From positions 2,615,001 through 2,679,000 of the forward strand of contig NZ_AP013294.1 in NCBI RefSeq assembly GCF_000829195.1: DNA of 64,000 nucleotides, read 5' to 3'. This DNA comes from Bacillus sp. OxB-1. GTDB lineage: Bacteria > Bacillota > Bacilli > Bacillales_A > Planococcaceae. Positions within the stretch are counted from its first letter, which is position 1. Each line of letters begins with the position of its first letter. Shown here one piece after another: positions 1 to 8,676 of this stretch. A program made the translations under genes and the position numbers. The notes under the pieces were generated by a model that saw nothing but the letters and a program-made list of their open reading frames with translations, had not been told where the DNA came from and did no database searches.

Positions 1-50
1 TTTTTGTTAAAATAAAAAACATTCACCTATGTGTGGACGGAGGATGAAAG

Positions 51-341
51 ATGTACGAAGTGATTTACATGAAAGCAGATTATGAGCCATGGTGGATGTT
101 CGAGGGCTGGGAAGAGAAAGTCCGGCACCGCCAATCATTTGATAATAGCGAAGAGGCAACCGATTATTTCGAACGTTTGCTGCATGAGTTTCGAGGGAAG
201 TATGAAAATGAAGCGGTGAAAAAAGAAGTTTTCTACGCATTCTGGACAGAGCGGGAGAAAGTCTTTTGCGAAGGATGCGATGAAGACCTTCAAGTGTATC
301 ATGGTATCATGCTCCTATTACAAAAAGAGGGTGGATATTGA
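51..341 (+). CDS. DUF1033 family protein
   Basis: A 96-residue soluble protein opening with MYEVIYMKADYEPWW, the acidic and aromatic start I associate with the DUF1033 family of Firmicutes. Family members are usually somewhat longer, around 115-120 residues, so the C terminus is short here. There is no signal peptide or membrane segment. GGAGG at about 39-43 lies about 7 nt before the ATG and supports the start. The function of the family is unknown. It stands alone upstream of the cold-shock gene, which has its own candidate promoter. Family recall is from memory and moderately sure. Confidence 0.8.
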   Translation: MYEVIYMKADYEPWWMFEGWEEKVRHRQSFDNSEEATDYFERLLHEFRGKYENEAVKKEVFYAFWTEREKVFCEGCDEDLQVYHGIMLLLQKEGGY

Positions 342-367
342 ATTATTCGAAATATTTAAATTATCGG

Positions 368-395
368 TTGACTTTGAGCTTGAATATGATATAGT
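368..395 (+). promoter_or_regulatory. Candidate sigma-A promoter of the cold-shock gene
   Basis: TTGACT (368-373), a 16-bp spacer and TATAGT (390-395) match the sigma-A consensus at five of six positions in each box. It lies after the DUF1033 stop and would give a 5' leader of about 165 nt for the cold-shock gene, containing the 456-511 hairpin. Confidence 0.5.
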
Positions 396-455
396 TGTTT
401 TAATCGGAAACATTATCCAAATTTTATTAAATATAAGAAACACCGAAATGAGCGT

Positions 456-520
456 ATTCACATATTACAAAAAGTGATCGGCATCGTCGGTACTTTTTGT
501 AATATGTGAATTTTTCTTTT
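456..520 (+). terminator. 20-bp perfect hairpin with U-tract (terminator or leader attenuator)
   Basis: Arms 456-475 and 492-511 are perfectly complementary over 20 bp around a 16-nt loop, and TTTTTCTTTT follows directly. It reads as an intrinsic terminator for the DUF1033 gene. Because a good promoter lies between that gene and the hairpin, it may instead act as a conditional terminator or thermosensitive structure in the cold-shock leader. Confidence 0.7.
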
Positions 521-565
521 GGGGAAAATCATATATTAAAGAATTATCATTTTGGAGGTTTTGGT

Positions 566-766
566 ATGAAACAAGGTACAGTAAAATGGTTCAACGCAGA
601 AAAAGGCTTCGGATTCATCGAAGTGGAAGGCGAGGATGACGTATTCGTACACTTCTCAGCAATCGAGGGTGAAGGATTCAAGTCATTGGACGAAGGTCAG
701 CAAGTGGAGTTCGACGTGGTGGAAGGAAACCGCGGACTACAGGCTGCTAATGTTGTAAAACTTTAA
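566..766 (+). CDS. cspD: Cold-shock protein, CspD-like
   Basis: A 66-residue single-domain cold-shock protein: an OB-fold nucleic-acid chaperone that binds single-stranded RNA and DNA. RNP1-like [10 protein letters not shown] and RNP2-like DVFVHFSAI motifs are present, and the end ([14 protein letters not shown]) matches Bacillus CspB/CspD proteins. A longer frame opens at 506, but TTTGGAGG at about 551-558 precedes the ATG at 566 and that start gives the family's normal length. The gene is monocistronic with a structured leader and a terminator at 781-809. Assignment to CspD rather than CspB or CspC comes from remembered sequence and is less certain than the family. Confidence 0.95.
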   Translation: MKQGTVKWFNAEKGFGFIEVEGEDDVFVHFSAIEGEGFKSLDEGQQVEFDVVEGNRGLQAANVVKL

Positions 767-780
767 TTCGTCAAATCGAA

Positions 781-809
781 GAGGCACTCGGAATCGGTGC
801 CTCTTTTTT
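781..809. terminator. Intrinsic terminator between convergent genes
   Basis: GAGGCAC (781-787) pairs with GTGCCTC (797-803) and is followed by six T residues on the plus strand. It ends the cold-shock transcript and may also serve the convergent lipoprotein gene. Confidence 0.85.
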
Positions 810-810
810 C

Positions 811-1491
811 TTATAAATCCTCGATCGACTCTAAAGAAGAGGTTACGGTGAATTCCTCGCCGTCGGTCGTCTGCATGACGGACTCGCGTTTCACCTCACC
901 AATCCCTTTGACGAAATATTTACGATTGATGTAATCTTTCCCTTTCTCTTCAATGACCAATGCGTTGTCAAAAGTTTGATATGGAGTTTCTACAGTGGCA
1001 TCGGTATCGACGATGGTCCAGAAACCAAAAGTTGTCCCCTCGGTGAATGGCTTTTTTAAATAGACTCCGGTGGGCGTCATCTCTTCCAAAGCTGGCAAGT
1101 CGGGGAAGTCCTCTTTGTTTTCGACAACTTGTTCCTCCAAAATATTGATGGCATTCGGCTCCAATCTGAAAATCCGCCGGACAATCGCCCCGCCGTTATT
1201 TTCGTGGATGATGACGTAATGGTCGGTTGGGTGTGCGACTTCGATTTCAAACTCCGCAAATTCATTCCCCACCCCTTCAAACCTTGCTTGCGTCCCATCC
1301 GGAGGGAAATAGTCAATCATATCAATCGCTTCTGCATGTTCTTTCCCTTGCCCCGGCTTAGACGTACCATTCTCTGTTGTTGCCGACCCTTTGGATGTAC
1401 CTGAGTTGTCCATTGCGGTCGAATTCGGTTTTCCGCAAGCTCCTAAGAGTAGCAGCATCGTACATAGCATCACAACATATGATTTACCCAT
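811..1491 (-). CDS. Hypothetical lipoprotein
   Basis: A 226-residue predicted lipoprotein. The N terminus has a short basic stretch, a hydrophobic run (VVMLCTMLLLL) and the lipobox LLGAC, so signal peptidase II cleavage and attachment to the outer membrane leaflet are expected. A Ser/Thr/Gly-rich linker follows, then a mixed alpha/beta region that I cannot assign to a family. A GTG at 1500 is possible, but AAAGGAG sits 8 nt before the ATG at 1491 and overlaps the GTG, so 1491 is preferred. No catalytic motif is visible. It is a single gene convergent with the cold-shock gene. Confidence 0.75.
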   Translation of the reverse strand: MGKSYVVMLCTMLLLLGACGKPNSTAMDNSGTSKGSATTENGTSKPGQGKEHAEAIDMIDYFPPDGTQARFEGVGNEFAEFEIEVAHPTDHYVIIHENNGGAIVRRIFRLEPNAINILEEQVVENKEDFPDLPALEEMTPTGVYLKKPFTEGTTFGFWTIVDTDATVETPYQTFDNALVIEEKGKDYINRKYFVKGIGEVKRESVMQTTDGEEFTVTSSLESIEDL

Positions 1492-1570
1492 TCCATACAC
1501 TCCTTTGCCATTGGTATACCCAAAATCACGGAATTCATCGGAGTGGATTTATTTTTTCAATTTGCCAGGG

Positions 1571-1605
1571 AAAATGAAAAACCGTTCCCCAATTCGGGAA
1601 ACGGT
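1571..1605 (-). terminator. Intrinsic terminator of the ABC-F gene
   Basis: ACCGTTTCCC (minus strand, 1605-1596) pairs with the complement near 1581-1590, and the minus strand then reads TTTTCATTTT. It lies directly after the ABC-F stop codon. Confidence 0.8.
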
Positions 1606-1611
1606 ATTTTT

Positions 1612-3219
1612 TCACTTCACAGCTTGCTGTTGGTCTTTCCATTCCAAGTATTCATCATAGTTCATCATCTTATCGAAGATTGTTCCATCTTCGTGGATTT
1701 CGATGATCCGGTTGGCCACCGTTTGGATGAACTGTTGGTCATGGGATGTGAACACCATCGCGCCTTTGAACGCCATCAAGCCATTGTTCAGAGCTTGGAT
1801 GGATTCCAAATCCAAGTGGTTCATCGGTTCGTCCAGCAATAGGACATTGGCCGAGGTTAACATCATCTTGGAAAGCATGCAGCGCACCTTTTCGCCCCCT
1901 GAGAGGACAGAAGGCTTCTTATTGACTTCTTCACCGGAGAACAGCATGCGTCCAAGGAATCCGCGTAGGAATGTCTCGGTCTGGTCTTCGGGGGAATATT
2001 GACGAAGCCATTCCACAAGCGTCTGTTCGTCGCCTTCGAAATACTCGTTGTTATCGAGCGGGAAGTACGCGCGTGATGTCGTGACACCCCATTTGATGCT
2101 GCCTTCATCCGGTTGGTCTTGTTCTGCCAGGATCTCGAGCAAAGCCGTTTTCTGCAAAGGATTGCCGAGAAGGATGATTTTGTCCTCTTTGCCCATTGTG
2201 AAGGTGGCGTTTTTCAACATCACTTTTCCTTCTATGGTTTTGGAGACGTCTTGGACGCTAAGGACGTCGTTACCGATTTCGCGACCCATCGTGAAGTTGA
2301 CGAAAGGATAACGGCGGGAAGAAGGACGGATATCATCCAATTGGATTTTTTCCAAAGCTTTTTTACGCGAAGTCGCTTGTTTCGATTTGGACGCATTCGC
2401 GCTGAAGCGGGCGACAAACGCCTGAAGTTCTTTGATTTTCTCTTCTTTTTTCTTGTTCTGGTCTTGTGCCATCTTTAGGGCGAGCTGGCTGGATTCGTAC
2501 CAGAAATCATAGTTGCCCGGGTACAGCTGGATTTTTGAAAAGTCGAGGTCCGCGATTTGCGTACAGACTTTATTCAAAAAGTGACGGTCATGGGAGACGA
2601 CGATGACGGTGTTATCGAATTCAATCAGGAACTCTTCGAGCCATTGGATCGCTTTCAAGTCCAAGTGGTTCGTCGGCTCATCGAGCAGAAGAACGTCCGG
2701 CTTGCCGAACAACGCTTGGGCGAGCAACACTTTCACTTTTTCGGAACCTGTCAATTCCGCCATTTTCACGTGATGGAGCGCTTCGGGAATCCCAAGTCCT
2801 TGCAGGAGAATTGCAGCTTCCGATTCCGCTTCCCAACCGTTCAATTCCGCGAATTCACCTTCGAGTTCAGCGGCACGCATACCATCTTCATCCGAGAAAT
2901 CCTCTTTCATGTAGATGGCGTTTTTCTCTGTCATGATGTCATATAGCCGTTTATGGCCCATGATGACCGTGTCGAGCACTTCATTTTCTTCATATTCGAA
3001 GTGGTTCTGTTTCAAAACAGCAAGCCGTGCGTCTTTATCCAAAATGACGTTGCCGGTTTGCGGCTCGATTTCACCGGATAATACCTTCAGGAAAGTCGAT
3101 TTGCCCGCACCGTTCGCGCCTATCAAACCATAACAATGGCCGGGGTTGAACTGTATATTGACGTCTTCAAACAGCTTGCGGTCACCGAACTGAAGACTTA
3201 CATTAGAAACTGCTATCAT
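1612..3219 (-). CDS. ykpA: ABC-F family ATPase, YkpA-type
   Basis: A 535-residue cytoplasmic protein with two ABC ATPase domains and no membrane segments, the ABC-F layout of ribosome-associated translation factors. Domain 1 has Walker A GANGAGKST and Walker B LLLDEPTNHLD; a charged linker follows. Domain 2 has LSGGEKVR and LLLDEPMNHLD, but its Walker A position reads GNPLQKTALL without the GKS/T core. The N terminus (MIAVSNVSLQFGDRKLFEDV) closely matches remembered B. subtilis YkpA. The frame extends to 3309, but AGGAGG 7-8 nt before the ATG at 3219 and the family start fix the N terminus. It is monocistronic. Whether it acts in antibiotic protection or general translation cannot be told from sequence. 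Confidence 0.93.
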   Translation of the reverse strand: MIAVSNVSLQFGDRKLFEDVNIQFNPGHCYGLIGANGAGKSTFLKVLSGEIEPQTGNVILDKDARLAVLKQNHFEYEENEVLDTVIMGHKRLYDIMTEKNAIYMKEDFSDEDGMRAAELEGEFAELNGWEAESEAAILLQGLGIPEALHHVKMAELTGSEKVKVLLAQALFGKPDVLLLDEPTNHLDLKAIQWLEEFLIEFDNTVIVVSHDRHFLNKVCTQIADLDFSKIQLYPGNYDFWYESSQLALKMAQDQNKKKEEKIKELQAFVARFSANASKSKQATSRKKALEKIQLDDIRPSSRRYPFVNFTMGREIGNDVLSVQDVSKTIEGKVMLKNATFTMGKEDKIILLGNPLQKTALLEILAEQDQPDEGSIKWGVTTSRAYFPLDNNEYFEGDEQTLVEWLRQYSPEDQTETFLRGFLGRMLFSGEEVNKKPSVLSGGEKVRCMLSKMMLTSANVLLLDEPMNHLDLESIQALNNGLMAFKGAMVFTSHDQQFIQTVANRIIEIHEDGTIFDKMMNYDEYLEWKDQQQAVK

Positions 3220-3436
3220 TCGAAATCCTCCTAAATTCACAATACTCCTAGTATACCACGGAATAATTCCCAGTAGCAATTTTCCTGAAAGGAATGTCAA
3301 AAATGACAAAAACCCTTTCAGGATATTTTTTGTTTATGTTCAGTATGGGAATGCCGACGTCGTCCATCTTAACTGCAAGCCCTTGGACGGTTTTGCAGTT
3401 ACATGTTAATGATAAAGTTTCCTTTTTGGGAATTGT

Positions 3437-3466
3437 TTGACAACTGGAATGATGTCCTTGTACTAT
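3437..3466 (+). promoter_or_regulatory. Candidate sigma-A promoter of the S9 peptidase gene
   Basis: TTGACA (3437-3442), an 18-bp spacer and TACTAT (3461-3466), about 34 bp before the start codon. A small inverted repeat, TAACTGCAA (3370-3378) with TTGCAGTTA (3393-3401), lies upstream and could bind a regulator. Confidence 0.5.
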
Positions 3467-3499
3467 TTTATTGAGAACATAAAAAGGGAGGAATGAGAA

Positions 3500-5782
3500 G
3501 TGAGGAAAAAGGTTATACTGACCGTCTTTTCTGCAGCGCTTATTGGATCCTATCCAGTGGGGGCGCAGGCGGCTGAAACGGATCGGTCGACTGCGTCAGT
3601 AGAGCAGCAAGGGGAACAGCCGGTTGAAGCTTCCGTTTCGGTGAGTGACTTCCTCGATGCAGCTTTGAAAGAGTTCACGTTTCAACATGCTTCTAAAGAG
3701 ATGCGCGACGAAATTGTCAAACGGTGGGTGCTCCCCGGAGAACTGGATGACAGGAAAGCCGCCATTACAAATGGGGAAGCCGCCCGGATTACGATTCGGG
3801 CACTGGGGATCGAGGATGACGAAAAATCGTTGGAAGATTATTTGGACAACGCCAAAACCCAACACTTATTCAACGCACATGTTCAAGCAAATGCTCTATT
3901 GACGGCCGCCGAGCTTACAACCGTCCTTTCCGGTTACAAACTAGCGCCTGCACACGGAATTACGGATGCTGGCGTGGATGAGATTTCAGTCGAAGACTTC
4001 ATGAAAAACCCTGGGGACTTCGGCTATGAACTATCACCGGATGGAAATTATATTTCCTATTCTTCTTCATGGGAGAACCGATTTAACGTATTTGTCAAGG
4101 AGATGGGGGAAGACAGCGAACCGGTACGGGTGACAAGTTCTAAAGATCACGATATCGTCGCGTCCTTCTGGAAAGAGGATCAAATCCTTTATGTGAAAGA
4201 TGGTGGGGGAGATGAGAATTACCATATTTATTCTTCCAGCTTCAACGGCCAAGAAGAAAGGGATTTGACTCCTTATCCGGGAGTCCGTGTAGAATTGCTA
4301 AGCGTTTTACAGGGTATTGAAGATGAAATCCTCATTACGATGAACAAGGAAGATCCGACCGTTTTCGATGTCTATAAACTGAATATTAAGACGGGTGAAA
4401 CGACGCATGTAGCTAAAAATCCAGGCAATATCGTTAGCTGGCTGGCGGATCATGACGGGGAAATCAGAATGGCCGTAGAATCCGACGGCGTCGATAGCAC
4501 GGTGTTATACCGGGATTCAGAAAAGGATGAGTTCAGGCCGTTTGTCCAGACGGAAAAAGGGGATACGATAACACCGATTGCTTTTTCGAAGGATAACCAA
4601 TCCATCTACGCCTTGTCCAATAAAGACCGGGATAAGGTCGAATTGGTGAAACTTGATTTGAAAGCCAATGAAGAGGTCATTTACTCCAACAAGCAAGTGG
4701 ATGTGCTAAACGGTGTCTATGATCGGACGCAAGATAAAATCTTATACAGCTTATACATGACGGATAAACGGCATTACGAATTCCATGACAAAGCCTTCGA
4801 GGCGCTGTTCAATGAATTGAAAAGCAAATTGAACGTCAGCGAAAGTGAATTGCTGATTGTTGATTATAATAAGGAAATGACGAAATTCATCGTCGCGGTA
4901 ACGAGCGATAAAGTGTATGGAACCTATTATTACTACGATTCCACAACAAAGGCATTAACAACACTAGCAGAGCTGGGTTCCTGGCTGGATCCGGATCAAT
5001 TGGCAGACATGCACCCGATTTCGTATAAAAGCCGAGATGGATTGACCATCCATGGGTATTTGACATTGCCGAAAAATAAAAAGCCGGAAAACTTACCGCT
5101 GATTGTTAATCCGCATGGAGGTCCTTGGGCACGGGATATGTGGGGCTTCAATCCGGAAGTCCAGCTTCTTGCCAACCGGGGATATGCTGTCCTCCAAGTG
5201 AATTTCAGATCGTCCTCCGGTTATGGAAAAGAGTTTCTCGACGCGGGCAACAAGCAGTGGGGGCTGAAAATCCAGGATGATATTACGGATGGAGTGCAAT
5301 GGGCGATTGACCAAGGCATTGCAGATCCGGATCGGATCGGAATTTATGGCGCATCCTTTGGCGGTTATGCCACGTTGGCCGGTATCGCCTTCACTCCTGA
5401 TTTGTACGCCGCTGCCGTTGACTACGTCGGTGTTTCCAACATCTTCACTTTATTGGAAACCATCCCGCCATACTGGGAAACGGTCCGCAACGACCTTCAC
5501 AAACGAGTCGGCCATCCAGTCGAGGATAAAGAGCTTCTCGAAGCGGTCTCGCCAGTTTTCCATGCGGACAAGATCAAAACCCCATTATTCGTCGCGCAAG
5601 GAGCGAATGATCCACGGGTCAATCAAGCGGAATCCGACCAAATTGTCGAAGCGTTACGGGCAAGAGGTATTGACGTGGAATATATGTTGAAAGAAAACGA
5701 AGGCCATGGCTTCCAGAAGGAAGAGAATCGGATTGAATTTTACAATGCGATGGTGCGTTTTTTGGATACGCATCTGAAGTGA
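3500..5782 (+). CDS. Secreted prolyl-oligopeptidase-family (S9) peptidase
   Basis: A 760-residue protein with an N-terminal signal peptide (KKVILTVFSAALIGSYPVGAQA, cleavage likely after residue 25). Residues about 45-155 form a helical region with repeats that look S-layer-homology-like. A beta-propeller-like region spans about 165-490, and an alpha/beta-hydrolase domain forms the C terminus. The catalytic triad is visible: Ser619 in GASFGGY, Asp704 in GANDPR and His736 in EGHGF. Family members cleave short peptides, often after proline or acyl-amino acids, and the signal peptide places this one outside the membrane. The start is GTG with GGGAGG 7-8 nt upstream. It is a single gene with its own promoter and a shared downstream terminator. 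Confidence 0.9.
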   Translation: MRKKVILTVFSAALIGSYPVGAQAAETDRSTASVEQQGEQPVEASVSVSDFLDAALKEFTFQHASKEMRDEIVKRWVLPGELDDRKAAITNGEAARITIRALGIEDDEKSLEDYLDNAKTQHLFNAHVQANALLTAAELTTVLSGYKLAPAHGITDAGVDEISVEDFMKNPGDFGYELSPDGNYISYSSSWENRFNVFVKEMGEDSEPVRVTSSKDHDIVASFWKEDQILYVKDGGGDENYHIYSSSFNGQEERDLTPYPGVRVELLSVLQGIEDEILITMNKEDPTVFDVYKLNIKTGETTHVAKNPGNIVSWLADHDGEIRMAVESDGVDSTVLYRDSEKDEFRPFVQTEKGDTITPIAFSKDNQSIYALSNKDRDKVELVKLDLKANEEVIYSNKQVDVLNGVYDRTQDKILYSLYMTDKRHYEFHDKAFEALFNELKSKLNVSESELLIVDYNKEMTKFIVAVTSDKVYGTYYYYDSTTKALTTLAELGSWLDPDQLADMHPISYKSRDGLTIHGYLTLPKNKKPENLPLIVNPHGGPWARDMWGFNPEVQLLANRGYAVLQVNFRSSSGYGKEFLDAGNKQWGLKIQDDITDGVQWAIDQGIADPDRIGIYGASFGGYATLAGIAFTPDLYAAAVDYVGVSNIFTLLETIPPYWETVRNDLHKRVGHPVEDKELLEAVSPVFHADKIKTPLFVAQGANDPRVNQAESDQIVEALRARGIDVEYMLKENEGHGFQKEENRIEFYNAMVRFLDTHLK

Positions 5783-5791
5783 AATAAGACG

Positions 5792-5837
5792 AAGGTTGTC
5801 CAGACAGTCAGTGTTGCTGATAGTCTGAGGCAACCTT
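5792..5837. terminator. Bidirectional terminator
   Basis: AAGGTTG (5792-5798) pairs with CAACCTT (5831-5837), with a further inner stem (CAGAC/GTCTG). It separates the convergent peptidase and L,D-transpeptidase genes. Confidence 0.75.
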
Positions 5838-5840
5838 TTG

Positions 5841-6176
5841 TTATTTATGAATCGCTACCCGGGTACCGATTAGAACAGCAGCAGCCAATTCCAAAACATC
5901 CCGGTTAAGCATTCGTATGCAGCCTTTTGAAACATTTTTCCCGATGGAAGAAGGATTATTCGTTCCGTGGATGCCGTAATGCGGTTTCGACAACCCCATC
6001 CAAAAAGCTCCGAAAGGGCCGCCTGGATTCCGTTGCTTATTGATGATTGTAAAAGTTCCGGCAGGAGTAGGGGTGACCATCCTCCCGACCCCGATCGGAT
6101 AGGTTTTGATTAACCTGCCGTTCTCAAATAATTTCAACTGATGCTTTGACGTGGAAATGTCGATCGATTTTGCCAT
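5841..6176 (-). CDS. L,D-transpeptidase (YkuD domain)
   Basis: A 111-residue protein that is essentially one YkuD domain. The active-site signature is present: [10 protein letters not shown] followed by SKGCIRM, with the nucleophilic Cys in the last motif. The family forms 3-3 crosslinks in peptidoglycan or attaches proteins to it. There is no signal peptide or LysM domain, which is unusual for an extracellular wall enzyme. Short YkuD-only proteins exist in Bacillales and may act in the spore or leave by another route. GGAG about 9 nt before the ATG is a weak ribosome site. Convergent with the peptidase gene. Confidence 0.9.
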   Translation of the reverse strand: MAKSIDISTSKHQLKLFENGRLIKTYPIGVGRMVTPTPAGTFTIINKQRNPGGPFGAFWMGLSKPHYGIHGTNNPSSIGKNVSKGCIRMLNRDVLELAAAVLIGTRVAIHK

Positions 6177-6245
6177 TAGGAGTCAACTCCGTTTTTAAGT
6201 AATGTATGTACGGTTGTCATATATAAGATTAAAAAAGACGAAAAA

Positions 6246-6269
6246 CCCCTGCTTTGGGGTTAGCAGGGG
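6246..6269 (-). terminator. Intrinsic terminator of the small gene
   Basis: CCCCTGCT (6246-6253) pairs with AGCAGGGG (6262-6269). On the minus strand TTTTTCGTC follows, ending transcription of the 6283-6468 gene. Confidence 0.8.
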
Positions 6270-6282
6270 CTCTTGTGTGTTT

Positions 6283-6468
6283 TCATAGCTCTAAATGCTG
6301 TTGCTGGTTGATCCACCAGTCTATGTGATCCAAATTAAAATGGCTTGCCCGGTTGTCGGAGGTCACGTCCATGTCGGCCAAAAGGGCCTGGACATCTTCT
6401 TCCGTCACGTGGAAGTCGACCGAGTCGAGATAAGCGATGACGCTGGAAATCCCTTGGACTGTCCGCAA
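6283..6468 (-). CDS. Hypothetical small acidic protein
   Basis: About 61 residues, acidic and helical, with no membrane segment. I do not recognise the family. The frame opens with GTG at 6477, but that codon overlaps the strong AGGAGGTGA ribosome site. TTG at 6468 lies 8 nt beyond AGGAGG and is the better start. An intrinsic terminator follows the stop, so this looks like a complete single-gene unit. Later residues include LDSVDFHVTEEDVQ and a Trp pair (DHIDWWINQQ). No function can be given. Confidence 0.7.
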   Translation of the reverse strand: MRTVQGISSVIAYLDSVDFHVTEEDVQALLADMDVTSDNRASHFNLDHIDWWINQQQHLEL

Positions 6469-6590
6469 CTGAATCACCTCCTATCCGATCTCATTAAAAA
6501 ACATGTAATCCGATAATAGCCTTATACCCCTTTTTCACCGAATTAAACCTATTTCTGCTAAACTATTTGTAAGAAAAGAGGGATGGAAAA

Positions 6591-7166
6591 TTGACAAAAT
6601 ATGATGACCGGCTTCACCGCTTGGACGAGCAATTCTGTTCATTGTTGAAACAAAGGAAGGTACTTACAAGCAAGCAGATGAATGAGCCTCCGGAGGAATT
6701 GATGGCGGACTGGGCGGAAGAGTTCGGTCTGCATGGGGAGTATGTAAAATCATTATTTAACCTCATCCAGATGGAAGATCATTTCCGGCCAAGGGTGGAG
6801 CCGAGGCGCTTTCGAAAATACGTGTCTGTCATGCAGTCTGTCGAGATGGGGAAATATTTCTATTCCCTCACATTTATTCGGCAGTACGAGAACGCGAGCG
6901 TCGTCCAACTGCATGTGAACTGGGACGGGACGAAAGATCGTCAAGGGGAAGGGCCTGAATATCCTTACTTTCGCTTATCGGTCGGGGAGGGGTATGATTG
7001 CCGGGAGGAAGGCGGGAGCGGCACAACGGGACAGGCAACCCAGGAATTCATCGTATCGCCAGCATTGCCCGACGATCTATCGGGAATCGAGTTTCAGTTT
7101 TCCACTGAAGGGACTCCCTTCTTAAAGCAGACTGAAAACATTGAATTCACTATACGAGCTCAGTGA
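6591..7166 (+). CDS. Hypothetical protein upstream of an ABC transporter
   Basis: A 191-residue soluble protein. The first 60 residues are helical and charged (DDRLHRLDEQFCSLLKQRK) and resemble chorismate-mutase-like helices in character only. The remainder is predicted beta-rich. The start is TTG with GAGGG about 9 nt upstream. It ends 22 nt before the ABC ATPase gene on the same strand, so the three genes probably form an operon and the protein may be an accessory of the transporter. No family is recognised, and no signal peptide or membrane segment is seen. Confidence 0.7.
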   Translation: MTKYDDRLHRLDEQFCSLLKQRKVLTSKQMNEPPEELMADWAEEFGLHGEYVKSLFNLIQMEDHFRPRVEPRRFRKYVSVMQSVEMGKYFYSLTFIRQYENASVVQLHVNWDGTKDRQGEGPEYPYFRLSVGEGYDCREEGGSGTTGQATQEFIVSPALPDDLSGIEFQFSTEGTPFLKQTENIEFTIRAQ

Positions 7167-7188
7167 AAACGAGGAAGGGAGCGACCCT

Positions 7189-7983
7189 ATGTCCGTGCTG
7201 GAAGCAAGAGAGGTAGGAAAAGTGATCGAGGGGGTTCCGCTCCTGCAATCCATTTCATTTGTTTGCGAAGCGGGACAGGCGATTGCAGTAGTCGGAAAAA
7301 ATGGATCGGGGAAAAGTACATTGCTTAAAATTTTGGCCGGGATCCATGAACCTAGCCGTGGACACGTCATCCGACAGGTGAAACGGGTTGGTTATGTCCC
7401 CGAACAGTTTCCGCAAAACTTGCGCTTTAAAGTGAAGGAATACTTACGCCTGGTCTCCACTTTTCATAAGATGCCAAACGAAATAGCGGAACTGGAAATA
7501 GCGAAGTATGCACAACTCTTTGGAATCGGTCCTTACCTCCAATCGCCGCTCCAGCGCGTATCGAAAGGGACGAGGCAAAAAGTGGGCATCATCCAGGCGA
7601 TGCTTGCAAAACCCGAACTTCTATTATTGGATGAACCGCTAACTGGCCTGGACCAAACATCTCAGGAACAATTGCTTGAAATATTGAGTACTGGACAGAT
7701 GGCCATTATCTTTACCTCCCACGAGGAGTGGTTTGTCAGAAAACTGGCAACGCATATTCTTCAAATCGAAACAGGAGAGATGATCACGAATCGTAATCAA
7801 GCCCAAATGGTGATCCGGGCTTGGGTTCCGAACAAAGAGACATTGTCCGGCCTGACGATTAGACCAGTGGAAATGCACGGTCAAAATGCAAGATGGACAG
7901 TAGAGGTGGAGCGAAGTGATCGGTTATTAAGAGAGCTGCTCGAACGGGGCTGTTCCATACTCGAAGTGAAGGAGCGGGAATGA
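7189..7983 (+). CDS. ABC transporter ATP-binding protein
   Basis: A 264-residue ATPase with Walker A GKNGSGKST, a modified signature (VSKGTRQK in place of LSGGQ), Walker B LLLLDEPLTGLD and a TSHE switch region. The layout matches ABC-2-type exporters of the CcmA/YhaQ kind. The frame extends upstream to 7141, but AGGAAGGGAG about 8 nt before the ATG at 7189 and the family start (MSVLEAREVGK) support this N terminus. The stop codon is immediately followed by the ATG of the permease gene, so the two are co-translated. The substrate is unknown. Confidence 0.9.
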   Translation: MSVLEAREVGKVIEGVPLLQSISFVCEAGQAIAVVGKNGSGKSTLLKILAGIHEPSRGHVIRQVKRVGYVPEQFPQNLRFKVKEYLRLVSTFHKMPNEIAELEIAKYAQLFGIGPYLQSPLQRVSKGTRQKVGIIQAMLAKPELLLLDEPLTGLDQTSQEQLLEILSTGQMAIIFTSHEEWFVRKLATHILQIETGEMITNRNQAQMVIRAWVPNKETLSGLTIRPVEMHGQNARWTVEVERSDRLLRELLERGCSILEVKERE

Positions 7984-8676
7984 ATGCAAGGGTTTATCCG
8001 ATATCAGGCCATCAGCTATATACGGTCTTTGAAATTCATACCGCCCCTCACTGTGTTTGGTGCTTGGATTCTTGTATTTTATGCGTATTCGGGCGTCCCC
8101 GTCATGAGCAGTTATGCCGTTACCTGCTTGGCCGTCTATTTGACGATGGCGTGGATTGCCATGTCGGTTTTTTCATTGGAGACGAGAAATCTGTTGTTTG
8201 TCCAATTGCCTCAACAATCCATGTACTTTTGGGGGAAATGGCTCGTCTGCCTATTTGCAGCCGTCTTATTGACCGGATTTGCCATAGGGTATCCGATCCT
8301 CATCGGTAGCTTTAAAGAGGTCGTCCAACCGATTCACTTAATCCTTGCCATATATGGCCATGTCATCTTAGCATTATTCGGCATCTCGGTCGGCGCGTTT
8401 TTTGCGAATACATCCGCCTCTTCCCAGAAGTTTGCTTGGTTGTCAGCCATGTTGATCACCGTCGTGTCGATCCCAGCTGAAGGGATAATTGAGAAAGCCG
8501 GCTGGCTGCAGTGGATTCTACTACTAGTCCCGCCTGTGATAAGGGTGATTGGCTATTTGGGGGATTCCATGTTACGGCTTGGTTGGGACTTTTGGATGGA
8601 TATTTTATGGGTGATAGGGTATTTTGTCGTTAGCCTATTCGTTGCATATCGGATGTTTCGAAGGAAGTCCAAATGA
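7984..8676 (+). CDS. ABC transporter membrane subunit
   Basis: A 230-residue polytopic protein with about six hydrophobic segments (around 20-40, 50-68, 87-107, 118-139, 152-168 and 200-222). It is the partner of the ATPase encoded immediately upstream, with no intergenic gap. It resembles ABC-2-type exporter permeases in size and hydropathy, but I recognise no specific family. Together with 6591-7166 it completes a likely three-gene operon. The substrate could be a drug, lipid or peptide and cannot be inferred. Confidence 0.8.
   Translation: MQGFIRYQAISYIRSLKFIPPLTVFGAWILVFYAYSGVPVMSSYAVTCLAVYLTMAWIAMSVFSLETRNLLFVQLPQQSMYFWGKWLVCLFAAVLLTGFAIGYPILIGSFKEVVQPIHLILAIYGHVILALFGISVGAFFANTSASSQKFAWLSAMLITVVSIPAEGIIEKAGWLQWILLLVPPVIRVIGYLGDSMLRLGWDFWMDILWVIGYFVVSLFVAYRMFRRKSK

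Noticed and set aside
280-477. 65-codon ORF after the DUF1033 gene
   Set aside because: It overlaps the end of the DUF1033 gene in another frame, has no ribosome site, and runs into the promoter and hairpin of the cold-shock gene.
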